Shown here piece by piece: positions 42,426 to 53,438 of a stretch of 64,000 nucleotides of DNA. The position numbers were made by a program, and so were the translations under genes. The DNA is from an uncultured Candidatus Altimarinota bacterium (lineage in GTDB: Bacteria; Patescibacteriota; Gracilibacteria; BD1-5; UBA6164). The DNA lies in contig CALDZK010000001.1 in assembly GCA_937944145.1 (NCBI GenBank), positions 62,001-126,000 of the forward strand, given 5' to 3'. Positions within the stretch are counted from its first letter, which is position 1, and every line of letters starts with the position of its first letter. The notes under the pieces are model-generated. The model did not search any database and had not been told where the DNA came from. It saw nothing but the letters and a program-made list of their open reading frames with translations.

Positions 42426-42983
42426 CTACTTACTACAAAAACAAGCAGCGATATGATCGTCCACCACTCAAACAGCTTGTAGGTACGCGTACATAATAGT
42501 CGTACCTACAAAACTCATACCTCTTTTCTTGAGATCTTTACTGATAGCATCTGAGAGTTCAGTCGATACTGGTACATCATGGGAATCTTTTGGAGTATTT
42601 ACTATTTGTTTTCCATCTACATACCCCCAGAGATAATCAGAGAAGCTCCCGTACTCATTTCGAATCTCTATAAATGCTTTTGCGTTTTTTATCGCTGAAT
42701 TGATTTTGAGTTTATTTCTTATAATTCCTTCGTTTTCAAGTAACTCTGTTATTTTTTTCTCGCCGTACTGAGCAATCTTCTCGTAGTCAAATCCGTCAAA
42801 AGCTGTTCTATAATTCTCTCTTTTTTTCAAAACTGTTTCCCAGCTCAGTCCTGCTTGAGCTCACTCGAGAATGAGAAATTCAAATAATACTCTATCATCA
42901 TGTACCGGAACTCCCCACTCCTTATCATGGTATTGTATATATAATTCATTATTTGGATTGGCCCGATTGCAGCGTGTTTTCAT
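42426..42983 (-). CDS. tag: DNA-3-methyladenine glycosylase I
   Basis: 185 residues. MKTRCNRANPNNELYIQYHDKEWG-VP, then HDDRVLFEFLILEGAQAGLSWETVLKKRENYRTAF are strongly conserved in TagI; SFVGTTIMYAYLQAVGVVDDH is the C-terminal zinc-site block. It excises 3-methyladenine from DNA. Followed two bases on by the EamA gene upstream on the same strand. Confidence 0.95.
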
Positions 42984-42984
42984 A

Positions 42985-43851
42985 CTAAATAAACAACAAA
43001 ATAGAAATAATAGAAAGTGCTATCACGATTCCCTTTTTCAGATTAAAATGTTCTCCATAGAATATTATAGAGAGAATAATAGGAATGAGAATAGAAAATG
43101 AATTAATAGTAAATGCTACAGCAAAGTTTCATGTAACTGCATGTACAAAAAAGAAGAAAGAAAGAGTATGAAATATTCCAGAAATAAGGCTAAACTTATG
43201 TATCCCAGTAAAATTATATACCTTATGTGACTTCTTAGAGTGTAGGTAATATGACATAAGAGACATAATAGTTCACATAAAAACTCCTATAAACATAAAT
43301 AATTCCAAACTTAGAGATTCTACACTAACCATTTTTGCAGAAGCTGCGGATATAGACGTCAAAATAGCTGTCACAATAACCAAAAATACACCAAAGTATA
43401 AATTTTTCTGTATAGTATTTTCTGATTTTGTAATTAGTAATAAAGGTATCATTATACCTATAACAATTCACAGAATTTCTCTAATAGACAGAGATTCTTG
43501 AAAGAAAAAATACCCAATACATGTAACTATAATTGGCCCAAAAGTCTTGTAGAGAGGAAAGAATACAATTGTATCAATATTCCTCATGCTCTCAATCCTA
43601 GATACTATAGATAAATAAAAGAAAAACGTATTTATCAAGGAAAAAATAGTAATGTACAGGAATGCATCAAATCAAGTATTGAAAGCTCATGTATATATAC
43701 AATATAATCAAAAGACTATCGTTGAAAATGCATACGTGTATATATTTACTACATGCGTATCATAATTTCTTTGTGTTATAACTTTATATGTAAAGTTATA
43801 CAGTCCGGCTGCTATTGCTGAGAGTATCGCATATACTATCCAAAGTTCCAT
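42985..43851 (-). CDS. EamA/DMT-type transporter
   Basis: 288 residues, ten hydrophobic helices in two halves, beginning ELWIVYAILSAIAAGLYNFTYK. FFPLYKTFGPIIV and ITINSFSILIPIILSIIFYGE mark the EamA repeats. Probable metabolite exporter of unknown substrate. The TAG shares bases just before the tag ATG, so it is transcriptionally linked with tag. Confidence 0.8.
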
Positions 43852-43864
43852 TTATAGTTCCAAT

Positions 43865-44383
43865 TTAAGAAATACTTGCCCCATTCTCTTTCAACCACTT
43901 CTCTTGTTTTTTATACTCTGGCATAATAGCCCTCACTTCATCCCAGAACTTACTACTATGATTCATCTGCCTGAGATGACAGAGTTCATGAACGATGACG
44001 TAGTCTATAACTTCTTGTGGTGCAAGAGCCAATCTATAGGTAAAATTTAGATTTTTCTGACTCGTGCAACTCCCCCATCTGGTAGTAGCACTGGTTATCT
44101 TCACCGTATTGTAAGAAAAACCATACTTTTGAGCAAACTGAGAAACTCTTGAGGGGATAACTTGTTTTGCGAGTTTTTTGTACTCTACCACTTTAGATGG
44201 ATCGAGAATTGAGTTTTGTTTTTTTGCTTGTTGTTTTTCTATCCAGCCCCTATTTTTATCGATAAAACTCTGTATCTGTCACTTCGTAGCAAACACAGGA
44301 GCTTTTACTTGGAGGATTCCTTTTCTATCAAATCTCATAGAGAGGGATTTACGGAATGATTTTTTTATAACGATTTCTGGCAT
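43865..44383 (-). CDS. YgjP-like zinc metallopeptidase (DUF45), 172 aa
   Basis: RWGSCTSQKNLNFTYRLALAP is followed by VIDYVIVHELCHLRQMNHSSKFWDEV, the HExxH...H zinc site of YgjP/M48-like peptidases. The N-terminal half starts MPEIVIKKSFRKSLSMRF. Length is shorter than E. coli YgjP but the active site is complete. Role unknown. 14 bases separate it from the EamA start. Confidence 0.88.
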
Positions 44384-44385
44384 TA

Positions 44386-44745
44386 TTACCTGAATTTTGG
44401 ATTATAAATAATCCCAAAAAAGTTTCAAAATGGATCTTCAAAATCTCCCATAAGGACTTCTCCTCATACATCAATTATATCTGAAAGTGGTTTTGCTCAG
44501 AGTCCTTTGATTCTATCATACTCTGATTCTATATCTTCTACTCACCAATACACGGTAATATTTTTTCAAGTAGGAACATCTTCCCCTGAAAATATCCCAA
44601 ACACTCCAAACTCAAAACCTGCTACTTCAAATCAGATATAATTCTCACTCTCAAAGTACGATTCTTTCCCAAAAACCTGAGCGTACCAATCTGCTACTTT
44701 TTTTATATCATGAGCGCGAACTATATGACTACGAAGTCAGAGCAT
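44386..44745 (-). CDS. Glyoxalase/VOC-fold protein, 119 aa
   Basis: MLGLRSHIVRAHDIKKVADWYAQVFG, GIFSGEDVPTGKNITVYWGVEDIE and LMGDFEDPFGNFFGIIYNP match the VOC superfamily (GNFFGIIYNP strand at the end). Metal ligands: His at the start and Glu in the last block are not all clear. Function unassigned. Its stop codon overlaps the YgjP start by three bases minus strand neighbours. Confidence 0.75.
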
Positions 44746-44774
44746 AGGTATCCTTTTATCAAGTAAATAATATC

Positions 44775-45350
44775 CTATTTAGAAAGTTGAGCGAGTATAT
44801 CTTTTCTCTGCTTATCTGTTTTTTTTCTCAGCCCTCCGATGGCCATATACTGTTTCACTTTTACTCCACATGCTCAGAGTATAGCAGCACTGATATATCT
44901 TTTTATATGAATCCCGAGTACTGGGATTTTATATACGATAGCAGGAGCATCACCATGACAAAAAACTCTTGCAGTTCTCGGAGCGAGAAGACCTTCTGGT
45001 TGAAGTTTTCATTTTACAAATTTAAACGCATATCACGCAGAAAAATTGAGATCAAAGAAGTTTTTTAAAATTGCTGGCATATTTCCCCACCATATAGGAA
45101 AGAAAAATACCATCTCATCAGACCAAGTAATCTTTTCTTGCACCTGTTTCATCTTTACTTCTCCTCCGTTAAAGTCATTTTTCTTTAAGTGATCCATGTC
45201 TTTGAAGTACATTATATCCTGACCTACATCGTACAAGTCGAGTACTTGTATCTCTTCACCTCTTTTTTCAGCTCATTGTTGATACGCTTGAGCCATAGCA
45301 TGAGAAAAACTATTTTTACAAGGATTGGCAATGATAATAAGTGTCTTCAT
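44775..45350 (-). CDS. NAD(P)H dehydrogenase (quinone)/flavodoxin-fold oxidoreductase, 191 aa
   Basis: MKTLIIIANPCKNSFSHAMAQAY is the FMN-phosphate loop; WSDEMVFFFPIWWGNMPAILKNFFDL is the signature of the Kef/NQO1-like quinone reductase family, followed by GLLAPRTARVFCHGDAPA. Two-electron reduction of quinones or aldehydes is typical. No TGA problem in the FMN site. Adjacent to the MGMT-like gene. Confidence 0.85.
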
Positions 45351-45359
45351 AACGAGTAA

Positions 45360-45653
45360 TTATATAATATATTCTTTAGGAACTTTTCCATCCACTACTT
45401 CTATCCCATCAGCTTCTAGTTTCTCTATTTTCGTCTTTTGTCCTTCTTCAGCATTGTAGCCAGAGACTTTTCCTGAGTGAGCTATGACTTTGTAGCATGG
45501 ATACACTCATGGAGAGTCATTGTACTTCATGGTCATTGCAACCTTGCGTGGATGCACTCAAAAAACATCAGCAAGAGTCTTATAAGTCATCACCTTGCCT
45601 CTGGGTATCCCGATCAGGTATTCAAGTATGTCTTGTTTTATATCTATAATAAT
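45360..45653 (-). CDS. O6-alkylguanine-DNA alkyltransferase-like protein, 97 aa
   Basis: PRGKVMTYKTLADVFGVHPRKVAM and GVYPCYKVIAHSGKVSGYN are MGMT/Ogt catalytic-domain blocks; the PC-Y-K-V Cys acceptor is present, so it is not an Atl (Trp) protein. Only the catalytic domain remains. There is no ATG, GTG or TTG between the upstream in-frame TAA and the conserved region; an ATT at 45653 best fits homologous length. An internal ATG at 45590 would cut the helix start. Transfer of alkyl groups from DNA to Cys is expected. Confidence 0.7.
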
Positions 45654-45663
45654 TTAATAATAA

Positions 45664-45849
45664 CTAATGATTCTCAGTAATATCATCATCCTCAATAATA
45701 TCATGGTCTATTTCATTAATTGCATATTCCACGGCACTCATTGACCATACAAGAGTATTCAGAGTTTTCTTATCCAAAAAATGCTTATCTGGATTAAGTT
45801 TCATGATAGTTTTTTGTTGTGAGGTAAGTCAGTTTTTAGAAAATCACAT
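45664..45849 (-). CDS. Small hypothetical protein, 61 aa
   Basis: ATG 45849 followed at once by a TGA (Gly) codon: MGFSKNGLTSQQKTIMKLNP, ending IEDDDITENH-TAG. An acidic C-terminus and a helix LDKKTLNTLVWSMSAVEYAIN. It directly precedes the MGMT-like gene on the same strand with a 10-base gap, so the MGMT-like protein may be translated by coupling to it. Family unknown. Confidence 0.55.
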
Positions 45850-45988
45850 AATTAAATAGCTGAATTATTATAAATAAATGTGTCTTATGATATATACTAA
45901 AATATCTAAGAAAAGCAAACATATAAGTAAAACTTGGACTATACGCATATATTCGTAATATTCTAAATACATATATAAAAAGCAAAAT

Positions 45989-46609
45989 ATGCTCAATCAC
46001 GACTTGTTTCAAAACATACAAAAATCCAAAAAACAGATTCTCACTGTCACAAAATACTGGGATAAGAGTACAACCTTGCAAATCCTCTGAGAAGTACAAA
46101 CAAAATATCCTCAAGTATTTTTTGGTATATGAGAAAATAGAATCCAGTCACTAGAAGAAAAACAAATCCCCAGAGAACATGTCCATTTTATCGGAAATAT
46201 CCAATCAAGAAAAATCTCAGAAATAGTAAAACACTGTAGTGTGATACATTCTCTCGCCTCACTCAAACATGCTCAAAAAATAGAATACCAACAAACACCT
46301 ACCAAAGCGTTTATACAGATACAACTCGATCCCAAAAAACAGATAGGAATTCCCCACAGTGAATTACAAAATTTTCTCAGTGTATGTGCGAGCTACAAAT
46401 ACCTAGATATCATCTGAATATCAGGTATGGGAAGTCTAGAATTCTCTGAAAGCATAAAGAGAAAAGAATTCCAAAAACTCATAAAGCTCCGTAATGACTA
46501 TATCCCAAACTGACTCATATCTGCTGGGACAAGTAGGGATTATATCTTAGCACTAGAAGAGTGAGTAGACATCGTCAGAATTGGTCAAAAGATATTGACT
46601 GACTTGTAG
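45989..46609 (+). CDS. yggS: YggS-family PLP homeostasis protein
   Basis: 206 residues. LTVTKYWDKSTTLQIL contains the PLP-binding Lys; FFGIGENRIQSLEEK, EHVHFIGNIQSRK, SVIHSLASLKHAQ, YLDIIGISGMGSLEF and the end SAGTSRDYILALEEGVDIVRIG are all family signatures. It buffers pyridoxal phosphate. It is a little shorter than usual (about 230). Followed by the Glu-rich lipoprotein gene. Confidence 0.9.
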
Positions 46610-46646
46610 AATTCTCTAGTATAGAGCTACATCCTAATTCCTAGCT

Positions 46647-48170
46647 ATGATCGCAATGAAACCCATCTCTCTGATCATCATACTAATAGTAACTCTCTCT
46701 GCATGTACGGGAGACAAGCCAGAAACAATACCAACTCCCACAGAAAATCAAACAGAAACGACAGCTCCTACAGAGACTCCTACTAGTACAAGCCAAGCTC
46801 CTGAGTCTCCCCAAGAAGAAGAAGAAGAAGAAGAAGAAGAAGAAGAAATAGTAGTAGAGACCGAAGTAACAAATCAAGAGGAAGAAAAAGAAACAGAAGT
46901 AAGTTCAGAAACACAACAAAAAAAATCAATAAAACAACTGATACTCGAGAAGAAACTGGCTCAAGAGTGAAACACAATCCAAGAAGAAAAACTTCCTCCT
47001 ACAAAGCAACAAAGCTCTCCAAAAGCGCAACAAAACACCATAGAAACACTCCCACCTCCTATCAAGCAGACAAATCAAACCCCTACACAACCAAACACCC
47101 CATCGCAGCAGGAAAATCAGAGTAAAACCTGAGGAGTAGAGATACAAGTATCTGACAAACAAGATACTCCTGAATCAGAGCAGCAATCAGAACAACCAGA
47201 GATTCCACTCACTCCAGAAGAACAAGACACAATAGATGAGCCCTCAGACCAAGAGGTAGAACTCATATCTGCTCCAAAAGATGCAGAACTCGTGACTACT
47301 GTAGATGATGAGGTAGTAGCTACGATAGTTACACCACCAACCCAAAAAATAACAGAACCTCAAAAAAGACCTGAGCCAAAATCATCCTCAAAACCAAGTC
47401 CAAAACCAAGCTCAGCAAAAGAAAAAATACTCAAAAACAAGACTCCCAATCCACCATCTCCACCTCAAACACCAAATAACAATTCAGTAGAAGAGGTAGA
47501 ACTAGAAGAAGAAGAAGAAGAAGTAGAAGAAGAAATCATCCCTATAGAAGATAGGTTTGAAGCTATAGAAGAGCCTAATAAAGCTCTGGTAGAACCCGAA
47601 ACAGAACCACAAGAAGAAGCAGAATCAGAAGGAGATCTAGAAACAGAATTTCCTGAAGAACAGATAACTGATCAAGATAATAGTATAGATGCACCCCCAG
47701 AAGAAGAAGTAACACAAACAGAATCCTCAGAAGAAGATACAGTTATAGAAGAACCCGAACAAGAGAATATACTCCCTATAATACAAAAAGTAGATCCTTC
47801 TACAAATTCACTAGAGATCGCTCGTTTCCAACTCAATAATGCCCTCAGTATAAAAAGTGTAGATATACAGATGATTTCAGATCAAGATTTTGATTTTGAG
47901 TGACGCACACTATTTATAGTAGATAGTCTCGGAGACGTTATAGCCCAGAGTAGTGATCATACAAAAGTGTGAGGAAATCTCTATATTATAAAATTTCAGG
48001 ATATAAATCTCCCTGCAGGGATGATACGTTTTATGGTTGGAGCTATAGATATAAATAGTGGAACCACTATAGAAACCAGACTCATAGATATAAACCTAGC
48101 AGTAGACCAAGAATCCCAAAGCCTCACGAACTGAGATATACTCTCAAACAAAAAGTTTATTACTGAGTAA
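46647..48170 (+). CDS. Glu/Pro-rich lipoprotein, 507 aa
   Basis: MIAMKPISLIIILIVTLSAC is a lipobox. Most of the next 370 residues are low complexity: runs of Glu (EEEEEEEEEEEIVVETE around residues 53-70 and again near 290), Pro/Gln/Lys/Thr/Ser linkers. The last ~110 residues form a globular domain (NSLEIARFQLNNALSIKSVDIQM ... GMIRFMVGAIDIN). It should be an extended surface protein with a terminal domain. No TGA in the E-runs. Its end overlaps the convergent pyk gene by 11 bases. Confidence 0.75.
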
Positions 48171-49587
48171 TCTCCATCAACTCTACAACGGGAATCTCTC
48201 TATCTCATTTTTGGATATCATTTACTACCATGATTTTATTACCAGGTACAAGTGATCATTCGCACTTGCAGATATCTATGGCTGTATAGATATTTTCTAC
48301 AAACTTGTTGTCCCAGTTTGCTATGAGGTAGGGATGTACTCCATAGAGTATATTCATATACGCTACTGACTCTAAGTTCATCGTAAAAGCATATATAGGA
48401 AAATTCGGGCGAAAACTCGAAGCCAAACGAGCAAGTTTTCAGGTTTTTGTAAATATAAACAGAGCTTGGACTCAGAGTTCTTCTCCTGCATGAATGGCTG
48501 ATTTTATAAGTGATTTTTTTTCGAGATCACGACTGGTGAGTCATGTATTTGAAAAATCTCTTTGTTGCAAAGCTATATTTTGTTCTGCCTCTCTCACGGT
48601 ATTTGCCATGACTGTAACCGACTTAATTGGGTATTTTCCAGCAGCTGTCTCTCCTGAGAGCATAACTGCATCACTCCTCTGCATCACAGAATTATATATA
48701 TCATTTACCTCAGCACGTGTTGGAAAAGGGTTGTCTATCATCGACTCGAGCAAGTGTGTCGCTATAATCGTAAACTTTCCAGCAGAGAGAGTCTCAGCAA
48801 CCATGTTTGACTGATAAGTTGGGAGTTTTTCTATCGGGACTTCTATCCCCAGATCTCCTCTGGCTACCATAATCCCATCACTAGCTTGGATTATCCCTGT
48901 GAGGTTATCGATTCATTCTTGGTTTTCTATTTTTGAAATAATTTTTATATGTTCTGCTCAGAGTTCTCTCAGATATGCTCTAAGTTCCTGGACATTTTCA
49001 GCAGTTCTAACGAAGCTCATCGCAATAAAATCCATAGACTCTAAAGCTGCAAACTTAATATCCTCCTTATCTTTATCGGTAATTCCTGGCATCTGGAGTC
49101 TCACTCACGGCAAGTTCACATGTCTACGAGATCAGATAGTCGCATCGTTTTGAGCCTGTACTTCTAAGTATGTGTCTTCTATCTTGAGAACTTGCACCTG
49201 AAACAATCAGCTATCTACGTCTATGATTTGTCACTCAAATGCATCCTCTCCCAAAAAAGCATAATCACAAAACAAAGAACTCCCATCCTCTATAAAATCA
49301 TTTTTTGAAATATAAAATTTAAATACATCTCCTTTTTTATAAAGTTGTTTTTCACTCAGATCTCCGGTACGTATTTCGGGTCATTTGGTATCTAGGAGCA
49401 TAGAAATAGCTGTTCTCCCACTACGGTTATTTTTTCTCATTATTTCTAGGACTTCGCGTACTCCCTCGTACTGAGCGTGAGAAAAGTTGAAGCGAAGTAC
49501 ATTGACTCCAGCGTCATAGAGTGCAAGTATATCAGATTCTCACTGTATTGCAGGTCCGTGAGTTGCGATTATTTTTGTGTTTTTCAT
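48160..49587 (-). CDS. pyk: Pyruvate kinase
   Basis: 475 residues. Start [19 protein letters not shown]...[16 protein letters not shown] fits the K-x-x-x-T-x-G-P motif with Asn-Phe-Ser-His; [42 protein letters not shown] and [12 protein letters not shown] are pyruvate kinase signatures. Last step of glycolysis, PEP to pyruvate. Many glycines in these motifs are TGA. Stop TAA 48160-48162 overlaps the lipoprotein end. Confidence 0.95.
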
Positions 49588-49595
49588 ATTGTATT

Positions 49596-50852
49596 CTATA
49601 ATTTTATATCTTGTTTTTCAAATGCTTGAGCGACACTAGGACTCGATTTTGTAAGCTTTTTGATAGAGAGATCGCTCGCTTTATTGTTTGCAAGTCTCAG
49701 ATTATTATCAGATTTCAAGAGGTTGTCTTTTACTTTATTGAGATGATCAATAGTTTTATCTATTCCATCTATTGCTACCAAGAATTGTTTTGATGCTAGA
49801 TCATAATTCCTTGAAAATGCTTGCTTAAAATCATTCATACTCGATTCAAAATTTGCAACATCGATATTTTGATTATTGAGTCTATATATCTCTTGTTGCA
49901 AGTGTTGTGATTTGATACAAGCCTCTCTCAAAAAACCAATAATAGTAATAAAATGCTGTGGTCTTATCGCGTACATCTTTTTGTATTCATGTACTGGAAC
50001 TATATCATCATAGTACTCGTTATCCTTTTCTAGGAGACTTACTAACACTGCGTATTCGCATTTTTTTTCATTTCTATCCTTGTCGAGTTTTTTAAAAAAA
50101 TCACTATTTTTTTTCTTTGTGGCTGTTGTATCGATTTCATTTTTCATCTCAAACATAATAGAGAGAACTTCATCCCCATTTGAGTCATGCTCTCTATAAA
50201 TATAATCCCCTTTACTTCCTCATGAGATGTCATTATCTTTGGAGAATTGTGCACTGGGAAAAGCCATTGATCGTATCCTATTGAATTCGTTTTCACAGTG
50301 TATCTCAAGAGATTCACCAATCATCTTTGTACTCATTTTTGTACGCATTTCTTTATGAAGAACGAGTTCATTTTGGCTCGCTTTTAGTTCGCTTCTGAGT
50401 TTTTCTTCGTTAAACTCTTTTTCATGTTTGAGGTCTTTTATCTCTGCCTCTTTTTGTTTTATCTCTTCTCTAAAATCATCTGCGATTTTTTGTTTTTCTT
50501 TGAGTGATTCTATCTCTGTTTGAGATCGATATTTTGCTTCAGCATTCTTGAGCTCTGATTGCAGTTCAATGACTTCTTTTTCTTTTTTTTCGAGTTCTTG
50601 TTTTGCCCTATCGGCATATTCTTGTTCTTTGATTTTGAGTTTCAGCTCATTTTCCCTTTCGAGTTTTTCAGCTTCTTTTTGTACCTCTTGATGAAACTTA
50701 TCTCGTTTGATAGAATTCACCACGTTTGTGATAGTAGTTTTGTCTATATCCATCTCATGAAGAGACGTAAGATCAACTATATCTCATTGGTTTGCGTTTT
50801 CTAGTAATACGAGTGTATTTTCGTCCTTGATAGATACTTTTATTTTTTTCAT
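49596..50852 (-). CDS. DUF2130 coiled-coil protein, 418 aa
   Basis: MKKIKVSIKDENTLVLLENA, then ~200 residues of coiled coil (HQEVQKEAEKLERENELKLK and further heptads), then MIGESLEIHCENEFNRIRSMAFPSAQF, GDYIYREHDSNGDEVLSIMFEMKNE, a PD-ExK-like pattern of DUF2130 (restriction-endonuclease-like core), and C-terminal helices. DUF2130 proteins are of unknown function and often near DNA-handling genes. The start ATG is directly preceded by a hairpin and T tract. Confidence 0.85.
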
Positions 50853-50853
50853 A

Positions 50854-50883
50854 CAAAAAAGAGTTCAATAGGTATTGAACTCT
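50854..50883 (-). terminator. Hairpin with T tract abutting the DUF2130 start codon
   Basis: Minus strand AGAGTTCAATA-CC-TATTGAACTCT then TTTTTTGT and the ATG at 50852. It follows a gene ending at 50912 on the same strand. Confidence 0.65.
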
Positions 50884-50911
50884 AGTATAAATATTTCTTG
50901 AAAAAATAGAA

Positions 50912-51274
50912 TTATTTCCTAGAGAAAAATCATTTTTTCTTTTCTTTGAGAACCAGAGTCGGGGATTGTGTGACATAATACATCCCCAGAACATGGTACA
51001 CTATAACAAATATAATAGCGTAGAGAAAAACTATAGGACACGAAGGCCCCAAAATTCCAGAGATGATGATCGCTCCAAGAGCTGGGGCCATCCACAGAAA
51101 TCATGAGAACGATCTCAAAAACAGATTTCCTTGTATCTCTTCCCTCCCAAAAAACTCGTACTCGATTTCTTTTCCACACGAGCACACAAAACTCTTCCCT
51201 CCAGAAAATCTATTTTTATGAAGTACTTTATAGAGTTTTACAAAACTCCTATGATTACAACTACTTTTTGCCAT
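50912..51274 (-). CDS. Small membrane protein with Cys motifs, 120 aa
   Basis: ATG 51274 (MAKSSCNHRSFVKLYK) to TAA 50912-50914. Cys-x-His near the start and KSFVCSCGKEIEYEFFG give a possible small zinc ribbon; two hydrophobic helices (FLWMAPALGAIIISGILGP and IVFLYAIIFVIVYHVLGMYY) follow, then a basic tail EKKKGFFSRK. Family unknown. The same strand continues to recJ. Confidence 0.6.
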
Positions 51275-51336
51275 AGATCATTACTTAGTGAATAATACTT
51301 CTATTATCTCCTATTTTTCTAAAAAAGAAAAGATTT

Positions 51337-52980
51337 TTACAAGACTATATCAACTACCTTCATCATAATTCCTCTATTCCCATTCCGGTGGTCTTCTGAG
51401 ATATCAAATACAAGATGAAATGATTTTGTCTTTTTAAGTACGTCAAAATACTCCCCCATCCAAAATCAAAATATCTTGAAACCATATCTATTTTCAAATT
51501 TGAGATGATCTCTTCCCTTTCATAAGAAACTTATAGAATCAGGAGTGAAATCCTCGATAATAAACAGAGGTTTTGGATTTCCTAGACCATAGGGTTTGTA
51601 TCTCTGCATAGACTCTATAAGGCGAAATCCGATCTGATCGAGTTTGACACAACTATCTACTTGTATCTGTTTTTTATATACCGAAAAATCTTGCGTATTT
51701 ATATCTGAGAGAATCTGTTTACGAAACTCTGGAAATTTTTCCTTACTAATAGAGAAACCAGCAGCTTGTTTATGTCCACCAAAACTCAGAAAGAGATCTT
51801 TGTATTTTTCTAAAGTATCTACAATAGAAAAGTAATCAGGACTCCTACAGCTCGCAACGAGCTTGTCTCACTCATCTATCAGAACAATACTCGGTTTATA
51901 GTATTTTTCCGTTATCCTCCCAGCCACAATACCGATAATCCCATGCTCGATATCTGGACAATCATATATCAGGATATTGTCCGATGAATCTATAGACTCG
52001 AGAGCCCTATCTACAAATTCTCCGGTTAGAAGTTTGCGTTTTTCGTTGAGCATCTCTATATCTATCAGAGTTTGATCGAGAGTATCTCCGTTATTGAGGA
52101 GGAGATTTACAGCTTTGTAGGGAGTATCCATACGTCCTGCAGCATTGAGCCTCGGTCCGATCAAAAACCCAAATACATCTGCGTCCAGATCTTCGTGCAT
52201 TTTGTCTTCGATGAGACGACGTATTCATTTGCTACGTGACCTCTTGAGTTGTTTGAGTCACTCTGTCACGATGAGCCTGTTTTCTCAGGTCAGGACCATG
52301 CAATCAGCAACAGTCCCTATTGCTGCGATATCTATACTTTCTTGGAGATATCTCTTGTACTCAGTATCATCCATATACTCTCTTGCCAGAGCCATCATCA
52401 GTTTGTAGGCCACTCCAGCTCAAGAAAGGCCAGAAAAAGGATAGTCACAATCTGGTCTTTTGGGATTTATGAGGGCTATTGCTGACTCGGGAACAATATC
52501 TGGAACAGCATGATGATCTGTGACGATCACGTCTATACCGTGCTGCTTGGCATAGTCTATAACCTCTATATCCTTTGTCCCACAGTCCACAGTGATAATC
52601 AGGGAAACTCCCAGTGGAGCCAACTCATCTATAAACTTGTTTTTCATACCATAGCCATCGTGTACCCTATGAGGCAATCTATAACTCACGTCAAACTCAA
52701 GTTTTTTGAGGAGGTGTATCAGTATCGCTGTACTTGTAGCTCCATCTACATCATAGTCTCAAAATACAATAACACGTTCATTCTCATCTCTGGCTTTTTT
52801 GATCCTGGCAACAGACTCTCTCATCCCTGCTAGGAGATAAGGATCATGAAGATCATCCAGTGTCTTTTCACGCAAGTCTTCCTCAGAAAAACGAGATCTC
52901 AAAATAGTATCTATATTCTGAGAAGATGTCTCAGAATCATAGATAATAGTATTTCACAAGAGACTCTGCAGTTGGGGCAT
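51337..52980 (-). CDS. recJ: Single-stranded-DNA exonuclease RecJ
   Basis: 547 residues. RVIVFGDYDVDGATSTAILI is the DHH phosphoesterase motif I; SLIITVDCGTKD, VIVTDHHAVPD and the DHHA1 region FLIGPRLNAAGRM complete the active core. ARITEKYYKP-PSIVL and SFGGHKQAAGFSI mark the C-terminal domain. It degrades ssDNA 5' to 3' in recombination and mismatch repair. Directly upstream of the small membrane protein gene. Confidence 0.95.
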
Positions 52981-53126
52981 AAAAATACAAAGAAATTACT
53001 TATAGGTATTATGGGTAAATACTTGCTCTAGGCAATGTTATTTTGTACTTTCTCCTGAAACAAAATATACTTTACATTTCTAGTTTTTGTATATACTACT
53101 CAAGCTCAATAGCGTACATAATATAT

Positions 53127-53202
53127 GCACCCGTAGCTCAGTGGAAGAGCACTAGGCCGCGGACCTAGGTTTGCGTGGGTTCGAATCCTGCCGGGTGTAC
53201 CA
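53127..53202 (+). tRNA. tRNA-Arg(GCG), with C33 in the anticodon loop
   Basis: 76 bases with encoded CCA. Acceptor GCACCCG/CGGGTGT, D-arm GCTC-AGTGGAA-GAGC, anticodon stem CTAGG/CCTAG with loop CCGCGGA, T-arm GTGGG-TTCGAAT-CCTGC. Anticodon GCG with A20 and C35 fits arginine. The base before the anticodon is C instead of the near-universal U33. Promoter-like TACATAATATA upstream, terminator after. Confidence 0.8.
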
Positions 53203-53214
53203 TATCCAAAGAAC

Positions 53215-53240
53215 AAAGCACTTTTATCGGTGCTTTTTTT
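53215..53240 (+). terminator. Terminator of tRNA-Arg
   Basis: AAGCAC-TTTTATCG-GTGCTT hairpin then TTTTT, 13 bases after the tRNA. Confidence 0.75.
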
Positions 53241-53243
53241 GAT

Positions 53244-53432
53244 TGTTGTGCTATCTTTGAGTTCGCCCCCATCATTATCGCTATCACTCTTATTAGGGTC
53301 GAACCTAAATAATATATCTACATCATATTCAATTCAGGCATGAAAGCTATCTTAAGGGAAGGTATTATATGATCATAACAACTGAGATATAGTTTCATCT
53401 AATTCATTTTTTTGAGAAATATCTGGATGCAT
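53244..53432 (-). pseudogene. Degraded ORF with a calcium-binding-like repeat
   Basis: ATG 53432 (MHPDISQKNELDETISQLLGSY) runs 26 codons to a TAA, then the same frame stays open and reads DSFHAGIEYDVDILFRFDPNKSDSDNDGGEL, in which DPNKSDSDNDG resembles thrombospondin-type-3/calcium-binding repeats. The in-frame TAA and missing ends indicate a remnant. Weak call. Confidence 0.35.
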
Positions 53433-53438
53433 AAAAAA

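Noticed and set aside
46683-46977. Minus-strand poly-Leu/Phe ORFs
   Set aside because: Antisense shadows of the Glu-codon runs of the lipoprotein.
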